NCBI RefSeq assembly: GCF_001541095.1
Contig: NZ_LMXH01000006.1
Location: 186,001-250,000 of the forward strand
DNA from: Paenibacillus sp. FJAT-26967
GTDB taxonomy: Bacteria; Bacillota; Bacilli; Paenibacillales; NBRC-103111
Length of the DNA: 64,000 bases
Direction: 5' to 3'
Every line of letters starts with the position of its first letter. The stretch's first letter is position 1. The position numbers and the translations under genes were made by a program. Below the pieces are notes generated by a model, which ran no database searches, had not been told where the DNA came from, and saw only the letters and a list, made by a program, of their open reading frames with translations. Shown here one piece after another: positions 8,722-17,616 of this stretch.

Positions 8722-10008
8722 CTAAGTCTGCTGATAATGAACCGCCGCTATCCCGCAGGGCTGACACAGGAAGCCGTAGTAGATCCCCTCGCCGTACACC
8801 TCCACGTCCGCGCCGTTCAGCTGCGCAATGAATTTCATTGCCCGGGAACATTGCGGGCAGTCCGGATATTCCGCGTCCTGAATCCAGGCCGGGTGTCCGC
8901 CCACTTGAGAGGATGCCGCTGGCTCCATTGTCCATACAGCGGCATAATAAGGTCCGCGCGGCTCAGCAGATAGCCTCAGCGAGCGGGGAGCACTCCAGTC
9001 GCGGACGTCCTCCCCGTCTCCGGTTTCACCCGCGCCCATCGGCTTCCCGTTATGCACGCTCCAGGCAAAAGTCCCGTCTGTCTCCACATCCGTATACATA
9101 TATCCGTAGCAGTTGCAGGTCAGACAGGCGGCGATCTTCAGCCTCTCACCCCCGATCCGCAGAAACTCCAACGAAGGATGAGCGAGATTAAGGTCGAACA
9201 GGACCGCCAGCGGCCGGCCGCACCACTGACAGCCTTGCCCGCTCTCTGTCAGGAGAACAGCGGCGTCATCCGGGGCAGAGGCGCCTTGTTCAAACGGATA
9301 GCTGGTCTTGTAGAATAAATCCCTCCGCTGCCCGTCTTCCGTCAGTTCCCAGCCTGCTTCATGCGCATATAGCTCGGGCGCCACATACAGCTCCCCGCGC
9401 CATACCGGAGGCTCTGAACGCCACCTACGGAACAGCTCAACGACCGTCTCATCCCCGATCCAGGCCAGAGCAAGCAGCAGATGATTGCGGTTGCCTGCAT
9501 CCGTGTCAATCTCGCAGATCAGATGGTCTCTGATCCCGGCGGGTGCCTGCCGGTACAGAATTCCGGGGTAATACCGCTGCTCACGAATGAGGTCTCCCAG
9601 AAATTCGGCAATCGGCACCTCAGCAAAACAGGCAAGAGAGAGAAGTATCTCCTCTGCCTGGTCCATCCTGCTCTGCCCGATTAATTCCGCGGTATAAGCT
9701 TTCAGCTTAGCCACATCGTGCTTCGAGAGCATGCGGTAGAGCTGTTCCGCGCTCTTGTCATATGGAATATAGTTTTCCAGCACATTTCGCTGTCTCGGGG
9801 TATACATGATCTTCAGAATTTCAACGGGATCCGTAACATTCTCGTAGAGGTTGATGTCCTTGCGGTTAAGACGGATATACTCCTCCTGCTCCCGCCGTTT
9901 CATCGCTTGCCGGCAGGGCATGCAGTAGCCGCCTGTTTTGTCGGCCGTGGCCGGCAGAATAACAGCCGCACAGTTTTCACTTTTGCAGGGAATGCGGATG
10001 ACAGACAC
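8722..10008 (-). CDS. Cysteine-rich protein of unknown function
   Basis: 428 residues, not recognised with certainty. It has paired cysteines at the N-terminus (C8-x4-C13 and C29-x2-C32), a mid-protein CQWCG and ACLTCNCYGY pair, and a C-terminal CPQCS ... CQPCG pair, so three possible zinc ribbons. The central helical region (residues about 40-190) is charged. The C-terminal block PDCPQCSRAMKFIAQLNG resembles the end of DUF1963-type proteins, a weak resemblance from memory. No signal peptide, so probably cytoplasmic. Single gene. Confidence 0.75.
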   Translation of the reverse strand: MSVIRIPCKSENCAAVILPATADKTGGYCMPCRQAMKRREQEEYIRLNRKDINLYENVTDPVEILKIMYTPRQRNVLENYIPYDKSAEQLYRMLSKHDVAKLKAYTAELIGQSRMDQAEEILLSLACFAEVPIAEFLGDLIREQRYYPGILYRQAPAGIRDHLICEIDTDAGNRNHLLLALAWIGDETVVELFRRWRSEPPVWRGELYVAPELYAHEAGWELTEDGQRRDLFYKTSYPFEQGASAPDDAAVLLTESGQGCQWCGRPLAVLFDLNLAHPSLEFLRIGGERLKIAACLTCNCYGYMYTDVETDGTFAWSVHNGKPMGAGETGDGEDVRDWSAPRSLRLSAEPRGPYYAAVWTMEPAASSQVGGHPAWIQDAEYPDCPQCSRAMKFIAQLNGADVEVYGEGIYYGFLCQPCGIAAVHYQQT

Positions 10009-10087
10009 AGGAGAATCCCCTTTCCAAACGACTCAATTTTTCAATCTAACCTTACATACCATGAATCTATTCTACAAATGAACATAC

Positions 10088-10128
10088 AAAAAAGCACCGA
10101 TCCTGTTAGGCTCAGTGCAGCTTCCCTG
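10088..10128 (-). terminator. Terminator of the small HTH gene
   Basis: Read on the minus strand, an imperfect GCACTGA / GATCGGTGC stem is followed by six T. It lies just after the stop of the gene at 10134. Confidence 0.6.
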
Positions 10129-10133
10129 CTTCA

Positions 10134-10361
10134 CTACTTGCTGCTTACGATCTTATCTATTTCGCTTTTCAGCAGAAGATACCTGTGGACGCTTCTCATG
10201 ATCCGTACCTTGGTCAAGTTGTTTTTATCGACATACACCTTCATTTGATCCTTGGAAAGGCCCAGTAGTTCTCCTGCCTCGGTAAGCGTTAAAACCGCTA
10301 CATTGCTCGTTGCATTAAACGTTTGCTTAACTTTTTGGTTCCAATCTTTACCTGCATTCAT
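10134..10361 (-). CDS. Small excisionase/MerR-like HTH protein
   Basis: 75 residues. The core ALLTLTEAGELL-type helix and LGLSKDQMKVYVDKNNL, followed by a basic VRIMRSVHRYLLLKSEIDKI stretch, matches the excisionase-family (HTH_17) fold: a winged helix with a terminal helix. Such proteins are xis factors of mobile elements or free-standing small regulators. No integrase is adjacent, so a chromosomal regulator is more likely. Its own terminator lies downstream. Confidence 0.7.
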   Translation of the reverse strand: MNAGKDWNQKVKQTFNATSNVAVLTLTEAGELLGLSKDQMKVYVDKNNLTKVRIMRSVHRYLLLKSEIDKIVSSK

Positions 10362-10657
10362 TATACAGACAGCCCTTCTATTAGATCTTAAATGGTAGAA
10401 CCTTTATTATACCACGAGTTTACATAAATCCTCAGTAAAATATTCATCTTTTTTCCGCAGAACCGCACAATGGCCCGTCTTAAACATGAGAAGCGCCCAC
10501 GCTGAACCAAATAACCGTGATCTGGCAAGCTTCAGCACCGGTTAGCTCTGCTTATGAACACCGTAGACGCCACGCAGCGTATGTGCCAAAAAGGCCTGCG
10601 CACATAGCGCAAGCCCTGGATGACAAGTCTTTGACGAGCTATGCAGCTCCCCCGTCC

Positions 10658-11032
10658 TTATGGACCTGATTGAGAAACGCTATCCGAACTATAAGGATCG
10701 GCATACTTTGTCGATGTCTTGTTATCCCATACATCCGCGTATTCCGGATTCTGCTCAAACTGCTCCAAGGCAAAGGAACAAGACGGAATAATTTTACGGC
10801 CCTTTTCTCTCGCTTCGTCTACCACCATGTTAAGCAGCTGTCTTGCGAGATTATGGCCGCGGTAACGGGGATCAATATACGTATGATCAATTACCCAAGT
10901 ACCCACATCGACCATTTGATAAGTGATTTCCCCTACTTTGCCTTCTCTGCCCGTAAGCACGTAACTGTTGCCCTGTTTCTGCACACTGACTTCCTCGGTT
11001 GTTCCCTCAGTCGTTTTTCTTTCCTCTTCCAT
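10658..11032 (-). CDS. GNAT-type N-acetyltransferase (YidJ/Acetyltransf_CG-like)
   Basis: About 124 residues from the ATG at 11032. An in-frame GTG 12 bp earlier lies within the GGAGGTG ribosome binding site. Residues about 20-110 match the short GCN5-related subfamily: EITYQMVDVGTWVIDHTYIDPRYRGHNLARQLL is the acetyl-CoA-binding core, with Arg-Gly-x-x-x-Ala. The VVDEAREKGRKIIPSCSFA strand and the following Asn-Pro-Glu-Tyr are typical. Small cytoplasmic acetyltransferase, substrate unknown. Confidence 0.82.
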   Translation of the reverse strand: MEEERKTTEGTTEEVSVQKQGNSYVLTGREGKVGEITYQMVDVGTWVIDHTYIDPRYRGHNLARQLLNMVVDEAREKGRKIIPSCSFALEQFEQNPEYADVWDNKTSTKYADPYSSDSVSQSGP

Positions 11033-11605
11033 GTTGTATGGCACCTCCGTTATAGAGAGTTGATCGTGATTGCTGCTTATGTGTACTTTCTTACCCGCCG
11101 CTCACAGTTATGAAGCGAAACGGTTTTTCTAGGGCAGATCTACGATAAAAATGCGGACTTTTCAGACACTTGGAAAACTGGATTTTTTAGTAAAATCAAT
11201 AATCAAAAGGTATTTATTATTTATTAATTTTGATTACTATTTAATAATTTTTATAAATAAGAAGTCGCCATTTTATGGAGAATTATTCCGTCTTATCTAA
11301 TCATTTATGTCGAAAACATCTACTCATTGTCGAATTTAGTTGATTAGTGTCATTTTTTCTATCAAAATTTGTGCTTTTTTTATAAAATTTTTACAAAAGT
11401 TTTGGATTTGTTTTCAAGACTCATAAATTGTCGATTGCAATTCTATTTGGATATGATACTATAAATTGGAATAAAGGACACAAACAAAAACTATCAATAA
11501 GATAGAGTTTACGAAAAAAGGTGCTTTAACGCTTTCCCTGAAGAATGATAGTACGGGACCTACGGCATTATCGACATCTTTCGCATGCAAAGGAGATGAG
11601 TGTTT
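11033..11605 (+). other. AT-rich intergenic region with a candidate promoter and long leader
   Basis: From about 11160 to 11480 the DNA is far more AT-rich than its surroundings. A candidate sigma-A promoter is TTGTCG at 11428-11433, an 18-bp spacer and TATGAT at 11452-11457, giving a leader of roughly 140 nt before the gene at 11606. No known riboswitch consensus was recognised in the leader. No coding potential seen. Confidence 0.4.
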
Positions 11606-12601
11606 ATGAATGGATGGGTTCCGAATTGGAACGGATTGTACATGCACGTCAAATGGTTTACGGAGGATATGGATTGGCATCCTATGCCCATGGCTAAAGT
11701 TATTACTCCCATTTTTTTATTCTGGTTAGGCTTCACCTTGGTCGTTCTACTCCTGTCCGCTATGTTCAACGAACGGTTGGAGCGGATCAGTCTAATTCGC
11801 AAAGTTCATCATTTTTTGGATCGTCTAAAGCGCTTTCAGATTCCTATTCTGCGAATCGGCCTCGGTTTGGGACTGATCTTGCAGCTTAGTACCGGCAGCT
11901 ACCTTGCACCGACCTTTGTATCCGAGCAATGGTGGGTCTACGCTGTGCTCAGCATAGCCATTATAGGGCTCCTTCACAGGAAATTGTTATTTGTAAGCGG
12001 TATCGCTTTGACTATTCTCTATATGTATACGCTATCACAATACGGGTTGTTCGAATCACTGGATTATATGTTCTACGTCGGCATTATTTATTACCTGCTT
12101 ATTATCAACACCAAGTGGAAAAGCTCCGCACTCCCAGTGCTCTATACCTTTACCGGATTATCACTCGCCTGGCTTTCGATGGAGAAAATGACGCTGGCCA
12201 AGCTCGCTTGCTCGCTTATGCACGAATACGGCATTCCGACACTCGGTTTTACCGTAGAAGATTTCGTCTTGATCAGCGCGTTTATTGAATTAGGACTTGC
12301 CTGGGCGTTTATTGTAGGCCTCATGAACCGCTTCACGGCCCTTGCCCTGACTGGCGTGTTCCTGTCCACAACCACTTTTTTCGGTTTCACCGAAATCGTC
12401 GGACATACCGTCGTCCACACCTTGTTGATCATCTTTCTGATTGAAGGCCGGGGCGAATCCAAGACGCTGTTCAATTTCCATCGCAGGCCCGCGCTGCGTT
12501 ATACCTTCGTAGTAGTCAACTTCTGCGTGCTGCTGTTCGGACTCATGGGGGTATACATCTGGATGGGACAGCCGGGTAACCAGTTTTTCGCAGTTAATTA
12601 G
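11606..12601 (+). CDS. Polytopic membrane protein, DoxX-like
   Basis: 331 residues from the ATG at 11606, 10 bp after AGGAG; a GTG at 11600 is also possible. About nine hydrophobic segments are spread over the protein. RIGLGLGLILQLSTGSYLAP and the later FIELGLAWAFIVGLMNRFTA with GHTVVHTLLIIFL resemble DoxX/TQO-small-subunit-like helices, where a short polar loop follows the first helix. Possibly a quinone- or redox-linked membrane protein; function unproven. Monocistronic, behind a long AT-rich leader. Confidence 0.65.
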   Translation: MNGWVPNWNGLYMHVKWFTEDMDWHPMPMAKVITPIFLFWLGFTLVVLLLSAMFNERLERISLIRKVHHFLDRLKRFQIPILRIGLGLGLILQLSTGSYLAPTFVSEQWWVYAVLSIAIIGLLHRKLLFVSGIALTILYMYTLSQYGLFESLDYMFYVGIIYYLLIINTKWKSSALPVLYTFTGLSLAWLSMEKMTLAKLACSLMHEYGIPTLGFTVEDFVLISAFIELGLAWAFIVGLMNRFTALALTGVFLSTTTFFGFTEIVGHTVVHTLLIIFLIEGRGESKTLFNFHRRPALRYTFVVVNFCVLLFGLMGVYIWMGQPGNQFFAVN

Positions 12602-12634
12602 ATTTCATTAATGAAAGAGGGGAATTAGCAGACT

Positions 12635-12704
12635 AGCCGCTGGAGAGCGAACGCGTACGAGCAAGGTGCAGACCTATGCGTACGGGCTCTCCGGGCTGCC
12701 TTTA
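12635..12704 (+). terminator. Possible terminator hairpin after the membrane protein gene
   Basis: AGCC and GGAGAGC (12635-12648) pair with GCTCTCC and GGCT (12686-12697), with an inner CGTACG element. The T-run after it is weak (TTTAT). Confidence 0.4.
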
Positions 12705-12780
12705 TCTAAATAAAGAACTTCCAAGAAACCTGCCGTTCCTGCTTCAAAAGATGTATGTGTCTACAAGCTGCGGAGTTTGA

Positions 12781-13431
12781 TCACGCCCTGCTTTCCTGAA
12801 TGCCAAGGGCATCGAGTTCCTCCAGTGCAGCCTTTGCATCCCGTTTGGGATTCAGTGCAGCAATCAGTTCCTCTGTAATCGCGGAACCGCTGAATATCTG
12901 AAGAACCGCATCAAGATGGACGGGCTCATCATAATAGCTTTCTGCCCAATCCGCATACTGCTGCGGCGTATTCTCCAGTCTGCCCAACAGGAATCCGGAA
13001 CCGTCATCCAGTCCCTCGGGATTCTCAACCTCTCCTGTCCGCCACTGTGAGTCTCCTGACTCCCGCCATATGCAGAATGTCACATCCTCGTATTCGAACA
13101 TTTCGTTATCCTCCAGGTAGACAAGCAGTTCCTTGGGCGTTTCTTCGTATATACCGGGCCAGACACCGTATTCTTCTCCCGCATGGGGACTTAGTGGGGA
13201 CAGATGGTCGAATCCTTTGATGATGACCCCTTCCGGTGCATACACGATATACAAGTCGTCTCCCGCTCCGTTATCTACGATACCCAGCTCGGCCCCACCC
13301 CTCCACTGCGGCTCATAACGATGCACGCGCGGCCATTTATCCGCAGAGAGGATCACATCCAAAGCCGCCAAGATCCGTAGACGGTTCTTCAACACGCCCG
13401 GTTCCGCCAGCGGGCTGTCCCATATTCTCAT
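12781..13431 (-). CDS. Conserved hypothetical cytoplasmic protein
   Basis: 216 residues, acidic, rich in Trp, Tyr and Glu, with no signal peptide or membrane segment. The block YIVYAPEGVIIKGFDHLSPLSP, then GVWPGIYEETPKEL and FCIWRESGDSQWRTGEV, resembles a family of uncharacterised Firmicute and proteobacterial proteins known only as hypotheticals. The C-terminal half is helical (ITEELIAALNPKRDAKAALEEL). It could belong to the SUKH/immunity-like group, but no diagnostic motif supports that. Single gene. Confidence 0.7.
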   Translation of the reverse strand: MRIWDSPLAEPGVLKNRLRILAALDVILSADKWPRVHRYEPQWRGGAELGIVDNGAGDDLYIVYAPEGVIIKGFDHLSPLSPHAGEEYGVWPGIYEETPKELLVYLEDNEMFEYEDVTFCIWRESGDSQWRTGEVENPEGLDDGSGFLLGRLENTPQQYADWAESYYDEPVHLDAVLQIFSGSAITEELIAALNPKRDAKAALEELDALGIQESRA

Positions 13432-13587
13432 ACCAGTTCCTCCTCAGAATAATGCCATCTATGCCGGACTATTCCGTTCTAAATCTATTGGAATTTTCCT
13501 TCTCACACATGATCTTCTTATACTATAATGGAAATATCGACCATAAGAATTCCCATTTTAGATGATAAGAAGCGGAGATGAAAGTTC

Positions 13588-14202
13588 ATGTTCAAAAAAG
13601 CAGCTGCCGACATGCTCGGGCTCAGCGATATCGGTGCGGTCATCCGCCCGGAGAACTACGATAAGGTAGATGCCGACGATTATGTGATGCATGAGGATGG
13701 CGAGAAAATTTATTTCCTGATTAAATCGAAATCCGATGAATACTGTTTCACCAATCTTGCCCTCATCCACCTGGATGGAACCAGCGCGATCAGCAAGAAA
13801 CGTACGCTTAACCGTTACCCGTACTACTTGTCTCCAATTACTGCCGTCTCGATCGAAACGGCGGGAACGGTCGACCTTGATGTGGAAATCAAATTCACCA
13901 TCGGTGATCGTATCTTCAGCATCGATGTGCATAAGAAACATCTTGAAGAAATTAAAGACCTCTACAAATCATTAAACAAAATCTCAGAGATCACGTACGA
14001 CAATGAGATTAAGCTCAGCCATTCCAAAGAAAGCCTGGCCATCGCCGCCAATACACTGAGCAGCATCAACAAGCTTGACGGCAATCTCGTTGAACAGTTT
14101 AACGGTATTAATCAGTCGGCCTACGAATGGATGGAGAAGTCCTACAAACAGTACAAGGTCAAAGATTTTGCACCGATTTTCGAACGTTATATTCATTTCT
14201 AG
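13588..14202 (+). CDS. yvbH: PH-domain protein, YvbH family (DUF1696/bPH_3)
   Basis: 204 residues, the same length as Bacillus YvbH and similar along its length from memory. The N-terminal half is a bacterial pleckstrin-homology-like domain (GEKIYFLIKSKSDEYCFTNLALIH, TAGTVDLDVEIKFTIGD). The C-terminal half is helical (YvbH extension). The exact role is unknown in any species. It starts with ATG after a GAAGCGGAGATGAAAG region and ends at a strong terminator. Confidence 0.9.
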   Translation: MFKKAAADMLGLSDIGAVIRPENYDKVDADDYVMHEDGEKIYFLIKSKSDEYCFTNLALIHLDGTSAISKKRTLNRYPYYLSPITAVSIETAGTVDLDVEIKFTIGDRIFSIDVHKKHLEEIKDLYKSLNKISEITYDNEIKLSHSKESLAIAANTLSSINKLDGNLVEQFNGINQSAYEWMEKSYKQYKVKDFAPIFERYIHF

Positions 14203-14226
14203 TCCCGAATATTCACTTTATTAAAC

Positions 14227-14261
14227 AAGAGAGACCTGATCCGGATCAGGTCTCTCTTTAT
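14227..14261 (+). terminator. Terminator after the YvbH-like gene
   Basis: AGAGAGACCTGATC pairs perfectly with GATCAGGTCTCTCT around CG, then TTTATTT. Confidence 0.9.
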
Positions 14262-14428
14262 TTCTGCACATACTGTCCACAATTCCTTCGAGCTTGCGTC
14301 TACAATGGCACACCGACATGCCGGCCTGTTAAACGTCAAGCATGCGGCCTCTTGCACTTGATCGTGTATCAAAATGCCGCTCTGTCCGCTTTACGGGCTG
14401 CTCTGCATTCTGCCGCCCGGAATACAGG

Positions 14429-15106
14429 CTACCACCGGATTTGCCGGATAAGTCCTGTCACCGCCTCCTTGTGCGCGTGGCTGAACGGTCCGCTCTGAAT
14501 TTCTTGTATAATACGCTCCAGATTCGTATATCCCTTGGCCAGCCCGTTCAAGCGGGCTGCCAGCGTTGAGGTCATCCATTCATCATCCGAAGGATACAGA
14601 AGGCGCAGCTTATCCACGGCGTCCGGGTACCTTTGGAGATAATACTTCTGGTGTCTCTTCTCGGCAAGGTACCAGCGGGAATACGGGGCGATCTCCGTCT
14701 CCGGCCTTCCTTTACCTAGTGCAGCCCGCTTTTGAATAACATGCCGGATCTCTTGGCGCTGCTCCTCATCATGATGAAAGAGCAGGGACATGTATTGCCG
14801 TCCCTTGTAATCGTTTATGTTAACCGGATTGTGACTGCTCCAGAAAATGTCTAAGATTTCCCCGAAAGTGATCCCATCCGGATCAAAGTCAATTTGAACC
14901 GTCTCCGAATGATCCCCCATCTCACGGTAAGACGGATCCGAGGTGGTGCCGCCCGCATAACCTGTACGGGTTCTAACCACACCCGGCAAATGCCCGAACA
15001 AGGCTTCCGGGCTCCAAAAGCAGCCCATACCAAGCGTTGCGGTCTGGAGGTTGTCCCCTCTGGCAGAAGGTTCAGTCGAATCAGGCAGTCTGGTCTCATT
15101 ACCCAT
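14429..15106 (-). CDS. msrA: Peptide-methionine (S)-S-oxide reductase MsrA
   Basis: 225 residues. The start is ATG at 15106, because GGAGG lies just upstream and the residues before it match no MsrA sequence. The catalytic motif GCFW has Cys29 as nucleophile. TGYAGG, HSETVQIDFDP and the HNPVNINDYKGRQYMS blocks are canonical. It reduces S-methionine sulfoxide in proteins. Cys29 is the only cysteine in the protein, so there is no internal resolving cysteine and an external reductant must regenerate it. No msrB is adjacent. Confidence 0.95.
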   Translation of the reverse strand: MGNETRLPDSTEPSARGDNLQTATLGMGCFWSPEALFGHLPGVVRTRTGYAGGTTSDPSYREMGDHSETVQIDFDPDGITFGEILDIFWSSHNPVNINDYKGRQYMSLLFHHDEEQRQEIRHVIQKRAALGKGRPETEIAPYSRWYLAEKRHQKYYLQRYPDAVDKLRLLYPSDDEWMTSTLAARLNGLAKGYTNLERIIQEIQSGPFSHAHKEAVTGLIRQIRW

Positions 15107-15142
15107 CGTTTTACAGCCTCCTTTCTCACATCTTAACATAAA

Positions 15143-15176
15143 CAAACAGACATCCTGTCATGCAAGATGTCTGCTG
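15143..15176 (-). terminator. Terminator of the amino-acid ABC operon region
   Basis: CAGACATC (15147-15154) pairs with GATGTCTG (15166-15173). On the minus strand it is followed by TTTGTTTA. It lies between the ATPase stop at 15198 and the msrA start. Confidence 0.75.
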
Positions 15177-15197
15177 TAGCTATTCTATCAAGAAGAA

Positions 15198-15944
15198 CTA
15201 TTTAAAACTCCGGTTAAGAAAAGCCTTCGTCCGGTCGAACTGGGGGTTCGTAAAGATCTGCTCCGGATGGCCCGATTCGATTATCTCCCCGTGGTCCATG
15301 AACATCACCCGGTTAGCCACCTCTCTGGCGAACCCCATTTCGTGAGTCACGACGATCATCGTCATATGCTCCTCTGCGAGCTTCTTCATCACCTGAAGCA
15401 CCTCGCCCGTCAGCTCGGGGTCAAGGGCGGATGTCGGCTCATCGAAGAGCAGGATCTCGGGGTTCATCATCAGCGCCCGGGCAATCGCAACCCGCTGCTT
15501 CTGGCCGCCCGACAATCTGGACGGATACTCGGACGCCCGTCCTCCGAGGCCTACCTTCTCCAGCAGCTCGGCGCTTCTGCGGCTGATTTCCGCACCTGTT
15601 TCACCTTTTACGACTTTGGGGGCGAGCTCCAGGTTTTCTTTTACCGTCAGGTGGGGAAAAAGATTGAAATGCTGGAACACCATTCCCATCTTGGAGGTGA
15701 TTCTCTTAATCTCCCCCGGCTTAGAGTAGAGTCCGTTCCGGACCAGATACTCACCCGACACCCGGATGCTGCCGCCATTAATCTCTTCGAGGTGAACCAG
15801 GCTGCGGAGCATCGTGCTTTTGCCTGACCCGGAGGGCCCGATCACCGCAACGACATCATTCTTATGGACGTCGAACGTCATTTTCTTCAAGACTTCCAGG
15901 GTACCGTATGATTTGGTAAGCCCATCGACTTCAATAATAGCCAC
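15198..15944 (-). CDS. Polar amino-acid ABC transporter ATPase (GlnQ/TcyC type)
   Basis: About 248 residues from the GTG at 15944, which has AAAGGA about 10 bp upstream; an ATG 9 bp earlier is too close to that site. Walker [11 protein letters not shown]-loop [13 protein letters not shown], signature LSGGQKQR, Walker [16 protein letters not shown] and H-loop [13 protein letters not shown] are all canonical for the polar-amino-acid import family. It is the third gene of a binding-protein, permease, ATPase operon and powers the permease at 15958. Confidence 0.93.
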   Translation of the reverse strand: MAIIEVDGLTKSYGTLEVLKKMTFDVHKNDVVAVIGPSGSGKSTMLRSLVHLEEINGGSIRVSGEYLVRNGLYSKPGEIKRITSKMGMVFQHFNLFPHLTVKENLELAPKVVKGETGAEISRRSAELLEKVGLGGRASEYPSRLSGGQKQRVAIARALMMNPEILLFDEPTSALDPELTGEVLQVMKKLAEEHMTMIVVTHEMGFAREVANRVMFMDHGEIIESGHPEQIFTNPQFDRTKAFLNRSFK

Positions 15945-15957
15945 AAGCGCCATTCCT

Positions 15958-16617
15958 TTATTCGTATTTAAATCTTCTTTCCATCCATTTGAACAGCAAG
16001 GTCAATAGAAGGGTCATGATCAGATAAATAATACCCGCTATAAAGAACGGGACAATGGTAAAGTCACGGTTTACGGCGGTCTGTGCAAAGTGCAGCAGCT
16101 CCGGCACCGCGACCGCATAGAGCAGCGCCGTATCCTTAATCAACGTGATGGATTCATTGGATACTGCCGGCAGCACGACCCGGAACATTTGCGGCAGGAT
16201 AATACGCGTAGTGGTCTGCCATTTGCTTAAGCCGAGCACCTGAGAGGCCTCATACTGCCCTTTGTCGATAGCAAGCAGTCCTCCGCGGAAGATCTCCGCG
16301 AAATAAGCGGCATAGTTCAGGATGAATCCCAGACAGGCTGCGGCGAACCGGTCCAGTACCAGATATTCGCCGACAACGGGCAGCATGGGCAGCCCGAAGC
16401 AAATAATGAGCAATTGAAGCAGCAGCGGCGTACCGCGCATGACATAAATATAGGTGTGGGCCAGCCAGGAAACCGGTTTGCTGCTGCTTTTGACCGCCAG
16501 TGTCAGCCCGAATCCGAGCGGTATCGAGACCACAATAGCAATCAAGAACAGCAGGACGGTCATCTGGGCCCCTTCCAGCATAGGCAGGACCATGGTGTTC
16601 CAATAATCTGCAGACAT
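15958..16617 (-). CDS. Polar amino-acid ABC transporter permease
   Basis: 219 residues from the ATG at 16617, preceded by GGAGGG. It has about five membrane helices and the inner-membrane EAA loop ([22 protein letters not shown]). The RGTPLLLQL motif after the second helix is the hallmark of HisMQ/GlnP-type permeases. It probably works as a homodimer because no second permease gene is present. The gap to the ATPase gene is small, so the two are co-transcribed. Confidence 0.93.
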   Translation of the reverse strand: MSADYWNTMVLPMLEGAQMTVLLFLIAIVVSIPLGFGLTLAVKSSSKPVSWLAHTYIYVMRGTPLLLQLLIICFGLPMLPVVGEYLVLDRFAAACLGFILNYAAYFAEIFRGGLLAIDKGQYEASQVLGLSKWQTTTRIILPQMFRVVLPAVSNESITLIKDTALLYAVAVPELLHFAQTAVNRDFTIVPFFIAGIIYLIMTLLLTLLFKWMERRFKYE

Positions 16618-16690
16618 AAAAAGTCCCTCCAAAAACAAAATGGGATTTCAATTAAGAAATCCGATTTGTTTTATCTTCATTCAGTTCTGA

Positions 16691-17467
16691 TTACTTCAAT
16701 ACTTTATTCTCGCCGAACCATTTCTCGGAAATCTTCGCAGCCGTACCGTCCTGATTCATATCATCGAGGGCTTTCTGAAGCTTCTGAAGCAGAGCTTCAT
16801 TGCCCTTCTTCACGCCGATTCCATATTCCTCAGGAGCCAGCGAATCATTCAGCAGTTTAAAAGTCCCCTGATCCTTGGCCATGTAATACTTAATCACGAC
16901 TTCATCAATGACAACCGCTTCCACCCGGCCGATTTTCAAATCGCTCAAGGCGAGGACATTATCCGCATATTCCGTAACGGACTTGATCTTCGATTTAACC
17001 GGATTCGCATTCAGCGCATCGGCAGCCGAAGAAAGTGACTGGAGCCCTACAACTTTACCCGCCAGATCATCCAGCTTCGTCACAGGTGAATTACTCTTCG
17101 TAACTACAACCTGTGCATTTTTAAGATAAGGCTTGGTAAAAAGAACTTTCCCTTTACGCTCGTCCGTAATCGTATATCCGTTCCAAATCAGATCGATTCG
17201 TCCGCTGCTCAGCTCAGATTCTTTGGTCTTCCAGTCGATTGGCTGGAATTTAACCGCCTGGCCCATCTTCTCACCGGCCGCCTTGGCGTAATCGATATCA
17301 AAACCGACGATTTCGTTCTTCTCATCCCGGAAACCCATCGGCGCAAATTTGTCGTCAATTCCAATGACCAGCTCTTTGCTGCCATTCTCTGCTCCTTTGG
17401 ACGAACATCCCGTAAAAATAGAAAGGGCTGCTGCCATAATTAGAACCATTGATGCTACACGTTTCAT
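16691..17467 (-). CDS. Amino-acid ABC transporter substrate-binding lipoprotein
   Basis: 258 residues. It has a lipoprotein signal peptide with the lipobox FTGC at about residues 18-21. The mature part is a SBP_bac_3 domain: IGIDDKFAPMGFRDEKNEIVGFDIDYAKA, DLIWNGYTITDERK, VVGLQSLSSAADAL. First gene of the three-gene import operon. Cystine or another polar amino acid is plausible, but the ligand cannot be read from the sequence. Confidence 0.92.
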   Translation of the reverse strand: MKRVASMVLIMAAALSIFTGCSSKGAENGSKELVIGIDDKFAPMGFRDEKNEIVGFDIDYAKAAGEKMGQAVKFQPIDWKTKESELSSGRIDLIWNGYTITDERKGKVLFTKPYLKNAQVVVTKSNSPVTKLDDLAGKVVGLQSLSSAADALNANPVKSKIKSVTEYADNVLALSDLKIGRVEAVVIDEVVIKYYMAKDQGTFKLLNDSLAPEEYGIGVKKGNEALLQKLQKALDDMNQDGTAAKISEKWFGENKVLK

Positions 17468-17616
17468 CTGTAAGAGGCCACCTTTGAATAAGTTTGGTTA
17501 CTTTATTGCGTTACCACGTTATCAAGAATAGCACATTCTCTCAAATGGGTCGATAGCTGTTGAGATATTTAGAGAATGAACACAGCAAATGACATACGAA
17601 GCCGGCTAGTCTCGCT

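Noticed and set aside
10134-10361. Phage or mobile-element excisionase
   Set aside because: The fold fits, but there is no integrase, att repeat or phage gene nearby, so a small chromosomal regulator is more likely.
17468-17616. T-box or S-box leader before the amino-acid importer
   Set aside because: No specifier-loop or T-box sequence and no terminator/antiterminator pair were seen upstream of the binding-protein gene.
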